DNA of 64,000 nucleotides, taken from NCBI GenBank assembly GCA_023151255.1, contig JAKLJG010000002.1, positions 192,574 to 256,573 on the forward strand. The letters run 5' to 3'. This stretch comes from Cyclobacteriaceae bacterium. GTDB lineage: Bacteria > Bacteroidota > Bacteroidia > Cytophagales > Cyclobacteriaceae. Shown here piece by piece: positions 27,515 through 36,159 of the stretch. The notes beneath the pieces were generated by a model. That model saw nothing but the letters and a program-made list of their open reading frames with translations. It was not told where the DNA came from and ran no database searches. Made by a program: the position numbers and the translations under genes. The number at the start of each line of letters is the position of its first letter. The stretch's first letter is position 1.

Positions 27515-28755
27515 GCTTTGAGCAGGTTGCGGCAGTATGCCGTTATTTTTTCAGTAGCGCCCAGGTTTTCTTCCACGTAAAGGCGGGTTACTTCACAGGC
27601 CAGTAAGAAATTCTGTGGCAGGTTTATCATTTCATACTTGGTTTTTAAGTCGTGGTAATCGGCAACTTCAAATGCTCCACCCCGATTGATCAGGTCAACG
27701 GCTTCTTGAAATTTATGATAATTTTTGTTACCAAAGAAAATCGGGATACCGTAACAGGCGGCTTCAAGTATGTTATGTAATCCTTTGCCGAAGGCTCCTC
27801 CCACAAAAGCAAATTCGCCATAGCGATAGAGTTTGCCAAGCATACCAATATTATCAATCATCAGCACGTGATAATCATTTAGGTTTTCGGTTGCTTTGGA
27901 ATAGCGTATGGTTTTTGCGTTCACCGCTTTTTCAAAATTACTCATGAATGACTCGGTTATTTCGTGTGGAGCGATGATAAACTTCAGGTGAAAGTAATTT
28001 TCATTAATAAAGGGAATAAGTACCTCCAAATCCTCGGCCCAGCAACTGCCGATAACCATGAGCTTGTCAGTGCCCTTGAATTTTCTGGCAACCGGAACTT
28101 CTTCTCCCTGTTTAACCAGTTGATTAACCCTGTCAAAACGGGTATCGCCAGCGCGTGTAACGTTGGTCAGGCCAATGGATTTCAGTAAGCGCACAGACTC
28201 ATCGTTTTGCACAAAAAAATGGACAAAATTTTTTAGTATGCTGCGGTAAAAGTTGCCGGCCGTTTTGAAAAAAAACTGATCGGGTCGGAATATGGACGAA
28301 ATGGAAAGTAAAGGAATATTGCGTTCCCTGATTTGCTTTGTATAGTGATACCAGAACTCATATTTCACAAACAATACCAGCTTGGGCTTACTGATATCGA
28401 GAAAGCGTACGGCATTGATTTTGGTATCCCAGGGCAGGTAAAAAACGTAATCGGTCTTCGGGTAATTTTTTCGTACTTCATACCCTGAAGGAGAAAAAAA
28501 CGTTAACAGGATTTTATAATCCGGAAATTCCTCTTTGAGTTTTTCGATTACCGGCCGGCCTTGCTCAAATTCGCCCAATGAGGCACAATGTATCCATACC
28601 AACGGCTGGGAGTTGGCCCTTAGTGCCGCAGCGAAGCGACTGAAAAAATTTCTGCGGCCGTTGTTGAAAGCCTCTGCTTTTGCATTAAAAAGGCCGGCAA
28701 GGTAGTAGAGCACCCGGAGCAGCAATATGCTAAGGTTGTACAGAAAGGTGGCCAT
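27511..28755 (-). CDS. waaA: 3-deoxy-D-manno-octulosonic acid (Kdo) transferase
   Basis: This enzyme adds Kdo to lipid A during LPS assembly at the inner membrane. The 414-residue protein begins with an N-terminal membrane anchor, and then has GT30-family features: WIHCASLGEFEQGRPVIEKLK near residue 55, a central VIGSCWAEDLEVLIPFIN, and GAFGKGLHNILEAACYGIPIFFG near residue 318 in the C-terminal nucleotide-sugar domain. Its presence supports a Gram-negative outer membrane with Kdo-type LPS. Confidence 0.92.
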   Translation of the reverse strand: MATFLYNLSILLLRVLYYLAGLFNAKAEAFNNGRRNFFSRFAAALRANSQPLVWIHCASLGEFEQGRPVIEKLKEEFPDYKILLTFFSPSGYEVRKNYPKTDYVFYLPWDTKINAVRFLDISKPKLVLFVKYEFWYHYTKQIRERNIPLLSISSIFRPDQFFFKTAGNFYRSILKNFVHFFVQNDESVRLLKSIGLTNVTRAGDTRFDRVNQLVKQGEEVPVARKFKGTDKLMVIGSCWAEDLEVLIPFINENYFHLKFIIAPHEITESFMSNFEKAVNAKTIRYSKATENLNDYHVLMIDNIGMLGKLYRYGEFAFVGGAFGKGLHNILEAACYGIPIFFGNKNYHKFQEAVDLINRGGAFEVADYHDLKTKYEMINLPQNFLLACEVTRLYVEENLGATEKITAYCRNLLKA

Positions 28756-28824
28756 GAGCGCTCAAAAATAGGAATAGTAAGGGCCATTACCCGTACCAAA
28801 AGATAATTTTAAGTTTTTATCGTG

Positions 28825-28851
28825 TTGTGGTTTACCAAAATTATAAATTTG
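28825..28851 (+). promoter_or_regulatory. Promoter upstream of DUF6588 gene
   Basis: TTG at 28825-28827 and an exact -7 box TAAATTTG at 28844-28851 are 16 nt apart. The start point would be near 28856, about 30 nt before the ATG at 28888. The region is divergent to waaA. Confidence 0.5.
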
Positions 28852-28887
28852 GCATGAAGGATATTGATAAACAGAAATTCGACAATT

Positions 28888-29979
28888 ATGAGTTGGAAAA
28901 TACAATCCACAATTATGGTAATGGCATTAGCAAGTGCCTTGCCGATGACGTTAAAGGCCCAAAATGAAGATGATCTTGTGCGCTTTTTACAGGCCAACAG
29001 GAATGATGGAAATAAATTGATCACGGCCTACATCAATCCGTTTGTGGAGGGATTTTCCTACGCACTAAATGGTGGCTGGTTTCATACGGCTAAGCCGCAT
29101 AAGTTGGGTGGTTTTGATATTAATATTTCACTAACCCCCGTGTTCATACCTTCATCACAAGATCGTTTTAATCCTGATAATCTTCAGTTCGAGAATATAG
29201 CTGGCTTTGCCAACACCACTAATCCCGGTAAGAATCCGCCAACTTTTATCGGCCCGAAAGAACGAACAACATATTATTTTAACTACGACTTTGACGGAGA
29301 TGGAAATGTAAATACAGCCGGTAATTTGATTGATCCGGATGATACTTTTAGTGGCCCCGAGGGATTGGGTTTACGTGAATCCTTAAAAGTTGCTGCGGTC
29401 GGCTCACCCATGATGCAGGTGGGTATTGGTCTTATAAAAGGAACCGATGTGATGGTGCGGTTTGTTCCGAAAACAACTTTGGGCAGCACCGAAGTGAAGT
29501 TGCTTGGTTTTGGCGTCCGTCACGACATCAAACAGCATATACCCGCAATTAAAATGTTGCCATTTGATTTATCGGTGATGGCCGCTTACACATCTTTTAA
29601 TGGAGTTACCGATTTATCAGGACTTGCCACAGAATTTCCACCCGCAACTTCAGGCACTACGCAGGAAGCAATCTATAAGTTTAATGCCTTTTTGTTTCAA
29701 GCACTGGTTTCCAAAAAGATAGCCTTCTTAACGGTGTTTGGCGGTGTTGGTTATAATGGTATTAAAACTACGGCAGATGTACGTGGCAGTTATACATTTT
29801 TTAACAACACTGTGGCTGAATTTGATCTCACTAATCCCTATTCGGCAACGTTTAAAAACAACAGCATGCGATTTGATGTGGGCTTTAGGCTTAACTTATT
29901 GGCATTCTATATTTATGGTGATTATACCATACAGGAGTATAGTTCGGTTACAGCCGGGTTAGGCTTCACGTTCCGGTAA
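28888..29979 (+). CDS. DUF6588-like outer membrane beta-barrel protein
   Basis: The 363-residue protein has a signal peptide (LASALPMTLKAQ) and a mature part of alternating aromatic beta strands ending in YTIQEYSSVTAGLGFTFR. The terminal phenylalanine motif is typical of outer membrane barrels. The middle has an Asp-rich loop (YFNYDFDGDGNVNTAG) that resembles a calcium site. The ATG at 28888 begins a well-formed signal sequence; an upstream TTG at 28864 is also in frame. The family assignment is from general pattern recognition and is uncertain. Confidence 0.6.
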   Translation: MSWKIQSTIMVMALASALPMTLKAQNEDDLVRFLQANRNDGNKLITAYINPFVEGFSYALNGGWFHTAKPHKLGGFDINISLTPVFIPSSQDRFNPDNLQFENIAGFANTTNPGKNPPTFIGPKERTTYYFNYDFDGDGNVNTAGNLIDPDDTFSGPEGLGLRESLKVAAVGSPMMQVGIGLIKGTDVMVRFVPKTTLGSTEVKLLGFGVRHDIKQHIPAIKMLPFDLSVMAAYTSFNGVTDLSGLATEFPPATSGTTQEAIYKFNAFLFQALVSKKIAFLTVFGGVGYNGIKTTADVRGSYTFFNNTVAEFDLTNPYSATFKNNSMRFDVGFRLNLLAFYIYGDYTIQEYSSVTAGLGFTFR

Positions 29980-30039
29980 AAGCGCCACCGGCTGATAAGG
30001 TCGCATTTAACAAGGTTGTTCTTACACCCTTGTATTCTG

Positions 30040-31107
30040 TCAAGTCAGATCAACTTCTCCGGTTTCCGATAACCAGATGGCAATAAATTTGGTTTGCTCA
30101 AAACGCGCACAGGTAATTACCATTACTGATGTAATGGGTACCGACAGGATCATGCCTAATACGCCCCAGATGATTCCCCAAAAAGTAAGCGCTAACAATA
30201 CGCCTAACGGACTAAGATTAAGTGTGCGCCCCATGACCTTCGGCTCCAACACATTGCCCACCAACAGCTGAACTACCTGGATGGCCAGAAATACCCAGAG
30301 AAAAATCCAGAACGATTGAAACTGGAACATGGCAAATGCGGAGGGGAGCAGGGTAGCAAAGAACGATCCGATATAGGGTATGTAGTTAAGCAGAAAAATC
30401 AGAAAGGCCCACCATACGGGAAAATCAACCTCAAAAAATAGTAGAATAAAATAACTTAGTAAGCCAGTTAACAGGCTCATTTGGGTTTTTATTGAAATGT
30501 ATTTGCGCGTGGCCGTAGCAACCTGATCGATTATAGAGGTTATGTTTTCAAGTCGGGCCGAATTTTTTATCCACAACTTTAGCTTTTTATCGAAAAATTT
30601 TTCCTCGACTAATAAAAAGGCAACATAAATAATAATAATGAAAATGTTGCCGGCAATACTGGTCAGGCTGTTCAGCAAACCGGAGAGCAGGGGTTGAATA
30701 TTGAACGATGAAACTAATTCTAAAGTCCTTTCCTGAATAACCTCAAAACCCTCTACTGTTTTTAAGTTGGCAATCATGCTTTTGAAATTCGCAATGTATT
30801 GCGGTGACTTTTCAATGATAAGATTAAGATTAATAACGACAATTTCATATATACCAATTGTAACCAACAGGATTATTACGAATGCCAGTATTGTAAGCAG
30901 CCAATTGGGGAGCTTTCGGTTTTTGATGGATACTTTACCGAATAATCGTTTAAGTTCAAATACAGCGTACCAAATCATGCCGGCAATAACAATCGGCTGA
31001 AGAAAACTGCTGAAGTACACCAGGCAGAAAACAATAATGGCCAGGATAATCAACCAGGCTGCTGCCCGCTCAACACGAAAACTGTGAGCCGCTGTGTTTT
31101 GCTCCAT
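30040..31107 (-). CDS. AI-2E family transporter
   Basis: The 355-residue protein has about seven or eight hydrophobic segments and the family motifs in the last third: ALLTGLLSYFILLFFEVDFPVWWAFLIFLLNYIPYIGSFFATLLPS and GNVLEPKVMGRTLNLSPLGVLLALTFWGIIWGVLGMILSVP. Family members have been linked to export of autoinducer-2, but for most the substrate is unproven. It follows the enoyl-CoA hydratase gene by 3 nt on the same strand. Confidence 0.85.
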   Translation of the reverse strand: MEQNTAAHSFRVERAAAWLIILAIIVFCLVYFSSFLQPIVIAGMIWYAVFELKRLFGKVSIKNRKLPNWLLTILAFVIILLVTIGIYEIVVINLNLIIEKSPQYIANFKSMIANLKTVEGFEVIQERTLELVSSFNIQPLLSGLLNSLTSIAGNIFIIIIYVAFLLVEEKFFDKKLKLWIKNSARLENITSIIDQVATATRKYISIKTQMSLLTGLLSYFILLFFEVDFPVWWAFLIFLLNYIPYIGSFFATLLPSAFAMFQFQSFWIFLWVFLAIQVVQLLVGNVLEPKVMGRTLNLSPLGVLLALTFWGIIWGVLGMILSVPITSVMVITCARFEQTKFIAIWLSETGEVDLT

Positions 31108-31110
31108 ATT

Positions 31111-31884
31111 TTATTTACCGGTATAGGTAGGTTTTCTTTTTTCGATAAACGCCTGCATACCTTCTTTCTGGTCGGCTGAAGCGAACGTGAGGTAAAAATT
31201 TTTACGCTCAAAGGCCAGTCCTTCATCCAATTGCGTTTCGAATGACCGGTTAATCGCCTCTTTAGCAAGTTGCACCGCCACGGGTGACATTTGCGCAATT
31301 TCTTTTGCCAGTTCCACGGCCTCGTGCATCAGCATTTCCACCGGTACCACTTTATTTACCAACCCGTAAAAGTGGGCCTCTTCGGCCGACAGGAACCGGC
31401 CGGTTAAAATTAACTCCATCGCCTTTGCTTTTCCTATGGCTTTGGTAAGCCGTTGTGTTCCGCCAGCGCCCGGTATGGTACCGATTTTTATTTCCGGCTG
31501 CCCGAATTTGGCAGTTTCCGAAGCGATGATCATATCGCACATCATGGTAAACTCGCAGCCTCCCCCAAGCGCAAAGCCCGAAACAGCAGCGATAATGGGT
31601 TTCTTTGTTCTGCGTATCTGGTCCCAGGTGCTGAACTGATCGATTAGCAACATATCAATAGCCGATTTGTCGGCCATTTGCTTAATATCGGCACCGGCCG
31701 CAAAGGCCTGTTCGTTGCCGGTGATGATAATAACCCGAACGCCTTCATTTTTATCCAAAGCCTGCAACGCATCGCGCACTTCTTCCATGAGTTTGCGATT
31801 CAGTGCATTAAGTTCCTTCGGACGGTTTAACTGGATTAAGGCAATACCCGGATAATATTGCTCGGTTACAATGATGAATTCCAT
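31111..31884 (-). CDS. Enoyl-CoA hydratase/isomerase family protein
   Basis: The 257-residue crotonase-fold enzyme has the oxyanion-hole motifs: NEQAFAAGADIKQMA near residue 60 and AVSGFALGGGCEFTMMCD near 105. Catalytic-type Glu residues occur in GCEF and in the following EIKIGTIPGAGGTQRL. It most resembles short-chain enoyl-CoA hydratase (crotonase), which hydrates 2-enoyl-CoA in beta-oxidation. No other beta-oxidation genes are adjacent. A terminator-like hairpin and a small ORF precede it by about 95-220 nt. Confidence 0.88.
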   Translation of the reverse strand: MEFIIVTEQYYPGIALIQLNRPKELNALNRKLMEEVRDALQALDKNEGVRVIIITGNEQAFAAGADIKQMADKSAIDMLLIDQFSTWDQIRRTKKPIIAAVSGFALGGGCEFTMMCDMIIASETAKFGQPEIKIGTIPGAGGTQRLTKAIGKAKAMELILTGRFLSAEEAHFYGLVNKVVPVEMLMHEAVELAKEIAQMSPVAVQLAKEAINRSFETQLDEGLAFERKNFYLTFASADQKEGMQAFIEKRKPTYTGK

Positions 31885-31980
31885 GCGTTAGATCAATTAA
31901 TGTTTGAGCGCCTTAATTTCGGTTAAAAAAACGGGTCAGCGAAAAGATAATGCTGAAAGCATTGTAAAAAGACTAAAAAG

Positions 31981-32011
31981 AAAAGCCCCTCTGAGCAGGA
32001 GGGGACTTTTC
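31981..32011 (-). terminator. Terminator-like hairpin between divergent genes
   Basis: CCCCTC at 31986-31991 pairs with GAGGGG at 31999-32004, extended by G-C and A-T pairs around one bulged base. On the minus strand it is followed by CTTTTCTTTTT, a good intrinsic terminator. It lies 97 nt before the enoyl-CoA hydratase start, so it ends a transcript that starts further upstream on that strand. Confidence 0.6.
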
Positions 32012-32046
32012 AAACCAAAAGGCGGTAAAAAGTGTGCTATGCAGTC

Positions 32047-32103
32047 TTATATACGTGGGCGGTAATCGTTTGTAACCTGCCAGCTTGCTATTTTTGACCC
32101 CAT
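32047..32103 (-). CDS. Candidate 18-residue leader peptide or small protein
   Basis: An ATG at 32103 opens an 18-codon frame, MGSKIASWQVTNDYRPRI, ending in TAA and followed 35 nt later by the terminator hairpin at 31981-32011. It lies in the divergent gap between the enoyl-CoA hydratase gene (minus) and the tyrosine phosphatase gene (plus). The peptide has a composition unlike random spacer, with a DYRPR C-terminus and one Trp. It could be an attenuator leader or an independent small protein with its own terminator. I recognise no family, and no clear promoter was found. Confidence 0.35.
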   Translation of the reverse strand: MGSKIASWQVTNDYRPRI

Positions 32104-32154
32104 TATCCGGCTGTTCAACTGTACTTTAGGCTGTTGGCCGGTAGCAGAAAAGCC

Positions 32155-32661
32155 ATGAAAAAAATAAACGTGCTGTTTGTTTGCCTCGGAAATATTTGTC
32201 GTTCACCGCTTGCAGAAGCCTTGTTTAAACACAAACTAAAACAACTCGGCCTGGAAGATTTTATTGAAGCGGACTCCTGCGGCACCTCTGATTATCATAT
32301 TGGTGACCCTCCGGATAGCCGTACGCTGGCCAACGCCAGGAGAAACGGCATCACTATTCAACACCGGGGTCGTCAGTTATCGAAGGATGACCTGAACCGC
32401 TTTGATTACATCCTGGCTATGGATGAAAGCAATTACGAAAACATTCTTTACCTGGGTCGCAACCTGAATATTATTCATAAGGTATCGCTTATGCGAAGTT
32501 TCGAACCGGATGCAAAAGCTAGAGAGGTGCCCGATCCATACTATGGGGGCGAACGCGGCTTCCAGGAAGTATTTGAAATTCTCGACCGATCACTGGACGG
32601 ATTTCTTGATTATCTGAAGCAAAAAGAAGGGATTACGGTTTCACCAAAACCTGCAGGGTAG
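32155..32661 (+). CDS. Low-molecular-weight protein tyrosine phosphatase
   Basis: The 168-residue protein has the catalytic P-loop VCLGNICRSPLAEALF (Cys-x5-Arg-Ser) near residue 8 and the general acid loop VPDPYYGGERGF near residue 125. The structure follows the LMW-PTP family, which removes phosphate from tyrosine residues, often in control of capsule or exopolysaccharide export by BY-kinases. No kinase is adjacent here. The ATG at 32155 is used because the conserved N-terminal strand KINVLFVC begins just after it. Confidence 0.9.
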   Translation: MKKINVLFVCLGNICRSPLAEALFKHKLKQLGLEDFIEADSCGTSDYHIGDPPDSRTLANARRNGITIQHRGRQLSKDDLNRFDYILAMDESNYENILYLGRNLNIIHKVSLMRSFEPDAKAREVPDPYYGGERGFQEVFEILDRSLDGFLDYLKQKEGITVSPKPAG

Positions 32662-33871
32662 AACGCGAAGATTGTTCCAGCAGCAGATTTTTTTGTTTCC
32701 GGTAGGTTTCAAAAGTTTGCGAATCGTAGTTTTTTACGGTAATCAGCACCAGGCCGGTGTTGTAGTACACTTCGAAGTGATGGCGCAACTTTTCAAGCAG
32801 AGCCACCAGTTTGCTCTCGCGGTAATCAATGCAAAATGAAAAGGATATGGCTGAGTTTTGCATTACGTTAATTTTGATGTCCAGTTCGGAAATGGCCTGG
32901 AATAGTAAACTAAGTTGTTGCTCATTAATAAAGGTATAGTCGGTTACACGGCACGACACCAGGCACTGATTTTCTTTAAACACGATAAGTGGTGGGAGTT
33001 TTTCAACATGGCATTCGTGGATACGGGTACCGGGCAGGTCGGGGTTATCGAAGCTTTTAACCAGTAGCGGAATACCTTTAAGGGCTAATGGTTTTATGGT
33101 TTTCGGATGGATAACCGAAGCCCCATAGTAGGTCATCTCGGCTGCCTCTTTGTAGGGAAGTTCATGAAATACGACAGCATCCGGAATTCGCTTTGGGTCG
33201 GCACTCATTACACCCGGTACATCCTTCCAGATAGTTACCGAATCTGCATCAAGGCAGGAAGCAAAAATAGCTGCCGTATAGTCCGAGCCTTCGCGGCCAA
33301 GGGTTGTGGTGTGCCCACCCGCGGTACCACCGATAAAACCCTGTGTAAGGATAATTTTATTTTCAAGTTCAGGAATCAGCGATTGAATGTTTTTGCGGGT
33401 GGCTTCCCAGTTTACTTTTCCTTCGCGAAAACAATCATCGGTAAGAATGTACTGGCGGGCATCTTTCCAGGCGCAGGCAACACCTTCTTGCATTAGAAAG
33501 TCACACACGATGACCGATGAAATAATTTCTCCGAAGCTAACCACCTGGTCATACACCTGGTCATCCGGTCCGGGTGTTAGTTGTTCAACAAGCCGGTCAA
33601 ATAGGTCTTCTATCTTTTGATGGATGGTTTTTTCAGTGAACAGTTCATTGGCGAGGTTTATATGGTACGTTTTCAGTTCGGTTAGTTCTTTCTGGAATGA
33701 CAGCCCCTGACGATACAGGCTAACAACATGTTCAAGCGCATTGGTAGTTTTACCCATAGCCGAAACCACCACCACCAGAGGTTTTTGTTTATGGTTTTTA
33801 ACAATGCCAGTCATGTTGCGCACGGCTGCGCTGGTTTTGAGTGAGGCACCCCCGAATTTAAAAACGTTCAT
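32633..33871 (-). CDS. Aspartate kinase
   Basis: This is the first enzyme of lysine, threonine and methionine synthesis, making aspartyl phosphate from aspartate and ATP. The 412-residue protein starts with MNVFKFGGASLKTS (KFGG substrate motif) and has a mid-domain VSFGEIISS and GFIGGTAGGHTTTLGREGSDYTAA. The C-terminal region has two ACT-like regulatory segments. The ATG at 33871 is chosen because the KFGG motif is then at residue 5. It overlaps the end of the tyrosine phosphatase gene by 29 nt on the opposite strand. Confidence 0.9.
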   Translation of the reverse strand: MNVFKFGGASLKTSAAVRNMTGIVKNHKQKPLVVVVSAMGKTTNALEHVVSLYRQGLSFQKELTELKTYHINLANELFTEKTIHQKIEDLFDRLVEQLTPGPDDQVYDQVVSFGEIISSVIVCDFLMQEGVACAWKDARQYILTDDCFREGKVNWEATRKNIQSLIPELENKIILTQGFIGGTAGGHTTTLGREGSDYTAAIFASCLDADSVTIWKDVPGVMSADPKRIPDAVVFHELPYKEAAEMTYYGASVIHPKTIKPLALKGIPLLVKSFDNPDLPGTRIHECHVEKLPPLIVFKENQCLVSCRVTDYTFINEQQLSLLFQAISELDIKINVMQNSAISFSFCIDYRESKLVALLEKLRHHFEVYYNTGLVLITVKNYDSQTFETYRKQKNLLLEQSSRSTLQVLVKP

Positions 33872-33876
33872 TTTAG

Positions 33877-33906
33877 TTGTTCTAAATCGTTTGCAACTTA
33901 AATTTG
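33877..33906 (+). promoter_or_regulatory. Promoter of fbp
   Basis: TTG at 33877-33879, a 19-nt spacer and an exact -7 box TAAATTTG at 33899-33906 give a canonical Bacteroidota promoter. Transcription would start near 33911, 41 nt before the fbp ATG. It also overlaps the start region of the divergent aspartate kinase gene. Confidence 0.6.
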
Positions 33907-33951
33907 CTTTAGAATAATTCATCGAAGTTGGCAAAAGAATTTTCAACAGCC

Positions 33952-34938
33952 ATGGAAGAATCGCGGATAGCCGCCCCCATCGGCAGTGCGCTCGATCGGT
34001 TTATCAAAAGCAAGCAGGACCAGTTTGCCTATGCCAGCGGTGAACTTTCGCAGTTGCTGCGCGATATTGCCCTTGCCTCCAAAGTGGTTAACCGCGAAGT
34101 AAATAAGGCCGGCCTGATTGACATTATGGGTGCGATGGGCTCAACCAACACGGCCGGTGATGCGCAACAGAAACTGGATGTGCTGGCCAACATCCGCTTT
34201 TCGCGGGCGCTGATGAAGGGTGGAGAAGCTTGTGCCTTGATTTCAGAAGAGTCTGAGTCGTATGTGGATCTGAACAACTCCGGAAAATATGTTATTGCTA
34301 TTGATCCGCTGGATGGTTCATCAAATATTGATGTGAATGTTTCTATTGGTACTATTTTTTCTATCTATCGCAGAAAGAGTAAAGAAGGCACTCCTATACA
34401 GGATCAGGATATTTTACAAAGAGGTTCGGAGCAGGTGGCAGCCGGTTATATTTTATATGGTTCGTCCACCATGCTGGTATATACCACCGGGCATGGTGTT
34501 AACGGATTTACCTACGAGCCTACTCTGGGTGAATATTTTCTTTCCCATCCAGACATGAAGATGCCGGAAGATGGGAAGATCTACTCGGTAAATGAGGGTT
34601 CTTATAATTCATTCTCGCAGCCGGTAAAAGAGTATATCGCCTATTGCAAGGAGAAAAATTATACAGGTCGCTACATCGGGTCGTTGGTGGCTGATTTTCA
34701 CCGCAACCTGCTTAAAGGCGGCATTTACATCTACCCGGCAACGGCAAAAGATCCAAACGGTAAACTTCGGTTAATGTATGAGTGCAACGCGCTGGCATTT
34801 GTTGCTGAGCAGGCAGGGGGCAAAGCATCGGATGGAAAAAACAGGATTTTAGACATTCAACCAACTTCACTTCATCAGCGCACCCCGTTTTATGTAGGCT
34901 CAAAAAAAATGGTCGAAAAAGCCGAAAGTTTCGGTTAA
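33952..34938 (+). CDS. fbp: Fructose-1,6-bisphosphatase class 1
   Basis: The enzyme of about 328 residues hydrolyses fructose-1,6-bisphosphate to fructose-6-phosphate in gluconeogenesis. The metal-binding signature is complete: SEESESYVD, then [25 protein letters not shown], and later [24 protein letters not shown]. An ATG at 33952 is taken as the start; a TTG at 33928 is also in frame. The last codons overlap the end of the convergent DUF5606 gene by 4 nt. Confidence 0.93.
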   Translation: MEESRIAAPIGSALDRFIKSKQDQFAYASGELSQLLRDIALASKVVNREVNKAGLIDIMGAMGSTNTAGDAQQKLDVLANIRFSRALMKGGEACALISEESESYVDLNNSGKYVIAIDPLDGSSNIDVNVSIGTIFSIYRRKSKEGTPIQDQDILQRGSEQVAAGYILYGSSTMLVYTTGHGVNGFTYEPTLGEYFLSHPDMKMPEDGKIYSVNEGSYNSFSQPVKEYIAYCKEKNYTGRYIGSLVADFHRNLLKGGIYIYPATAKDPNGKLRLMYECNALAFVAEQAGGKASDGKNRILDIQPTSLHQRTPFYVGSKKMVEKAESFG

Positions 34939-35360
34939 CCTTCTTTGGTTGCTTCGTCTTTGTTTGCTGTAAAAAGTTCGGGGCGGTGTTTATTCAGGAT
35001 GGCATACCACTTCACCAGTTTTTTAATATCGGAAACGTAAACCCGGTTTTCATCATATTCCGGTAAAACGGATTTAAGAAAAGCCTTTAATTCTGCAGGG
35101 TCGGCTTCCGCATCAATGCCCAAATCAGTACCAAACTCCGAATGTATTTTTCTAAGCACTTGCTCCAGCGGTACGGTGCCCTCCTTTGTGGTTGTGTATA
35201 TCGAAATTTCACTCAGTACCGACATGCGGTGGTTGGGCGTAGCCACCAACTTTATTTTCTGATCGTCTAATGACTCTAGAATAACACCTGATTTAGCAGG
35301 TTTCAGCACTTTAAATAAGCCGCCTTTACCCGATAGGGTAGCGATTTCATCAAGTTTCAT
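34935..35360 (-). CDS. DUF5606 family protein
   Basis: The start is placed at the ATG at 35360, giving about 141 residues beginning [25 protein letters not shown]. This N-terminus is typical of DUF5606, a small conserved Bacteroidota protein of unknown role. The central part is a compact beta region and the C-terminus is charged ([19 protein letters not shown]). The open frame extends further upstream, but it overlaps the end of engB and looks unlike the family. It lies 50 nt downstream of engB on the same strand. Confidence 0.75.
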   Translation of the reverse strand: MKLDEIATLSGKGGLFKVLKPAKSGVILESLDDQKIKLVATPNHRMSVLSEISIYTTTKEGTVPLEQVLRKIHSEFGTDLGIDAEADPAELKAFLKSVLPEYDENRVYVSDIKKLVKWYAILNKHRPELFTANKDEATKEG

Positions 35361-35410
35361 AAGTACATTGTTATCGGGCGCAAAGCTAACTAATTTCAGG
35401 CGGGCGTCTT

Positions 35411-35995
35411 CTATGCCGAAGCAATGAAGTCGAGAATTTCGTTGCCGCCTGTTTTTTTTAACGAGGATGTTACAAATACCGGAGGCAGCGATTCCCATTG
35501 CTTAAGCAGTTCGGCTTCAAATACCTGCAGCGTTTTTTTTAACTCACTTTTCGTAACCTTATCAGCCTTGGTGAAAACCAGTGCCAACGGAATGCCTGCC
35601 TTGCCTGCCCATGCAATAAAATCCAGGTCAATTGGTTGTGGTTTTAGGCGGCTGTCCAGCAATACAAAAGTGCAAAACAGGTTGCGGCTCTTAGTGAGGT
35701 ACATTTCAATGAGTTTGCCAAAGCCCTGCTGTTGCACCTTACTTACCTTGGCGTAACCATACCCCGGCAAGTCAACCAGGTACCAGCTGTTATTGATAAG
35801 GAAATAGTTGATGGTTTGGGTTTTGCCTGGTGTAGCCGATACTTTGGCCAGTTGTTTCCGGCCGGTTAACAGATTTATAAACGAAGACTTTCCTACATTT
35901 GAACGGCCAACAACGGCAAATTCAGGTTTCCCATCCGTGGGCAGGGCGGATATTGAAGATATACTACAAATGAATACGGCCTCAGTAACCCTCAT
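35411..35995 (-). CDS. engB: Ribosome biogenesis GTP-binding protein EngB/YihA/YsxC
   Basis: EngB is a small essential GTPase needed for assembly of the 50S ribosome subunit. The 194-residue protein carries the G1 motif VVGRSNVGKSSFINLLTG near residue 28, the G2 and G3 region ATPGKTQTINYFLIN ... DLPGYGYAKV, and a G4 FTKADKVTKSELKK. The size and order match the family. It begins with ATG at 35995. The neighbours are DUF5606 and, divergently, the PorE-like gene. Confidence 0.93.
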   Translation of the reverse strand: MRVTEAVFICSISSISALPTDGKPEFAVVGRSNVGKSSFINLLTGRKQLAKVSATPGKTQTINYFLINNSWYLVDLPGYGYAKVSKVQQQGFGKLIEMYLTKSRNLFCTFVLLDSRLKPQPIDLDFIAWAGKAGIPLALVFTKADKVTKSELKKTLQVFEAELLKQWESLPPVFVTSSLKKTGGNEILDFIASA

Positions 35996-36110
35996 TGCTA
36001 GATACTTGAAGTAATGCTTTCACCCCAAAATACTAATAATGTAAGATTCGGGTACTTTATGAGCCTAAAATTGCACGATTTAAACATCAGTTTTTCCTAT
36101 ATTGGCAAGC

Positions 36111-36138
36111 TTTGTTGATGGTTTTATTTCTAACTTTA
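36111..36138 (+). promoter_or_regulatory. Candidate promoter of the PorE-like gene
   Basis: TTTG at 36111-36114 and TAACTTTA at 36131-36138 are 16 nt apart, giving one mismatch to TAnnTTTG. The start would be near 36143, 17 nt before the ATG at 36160. Confidence 0.45.
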
Positions 36139-36159
36139 ATTGTTAACCCACTTTAAGAC

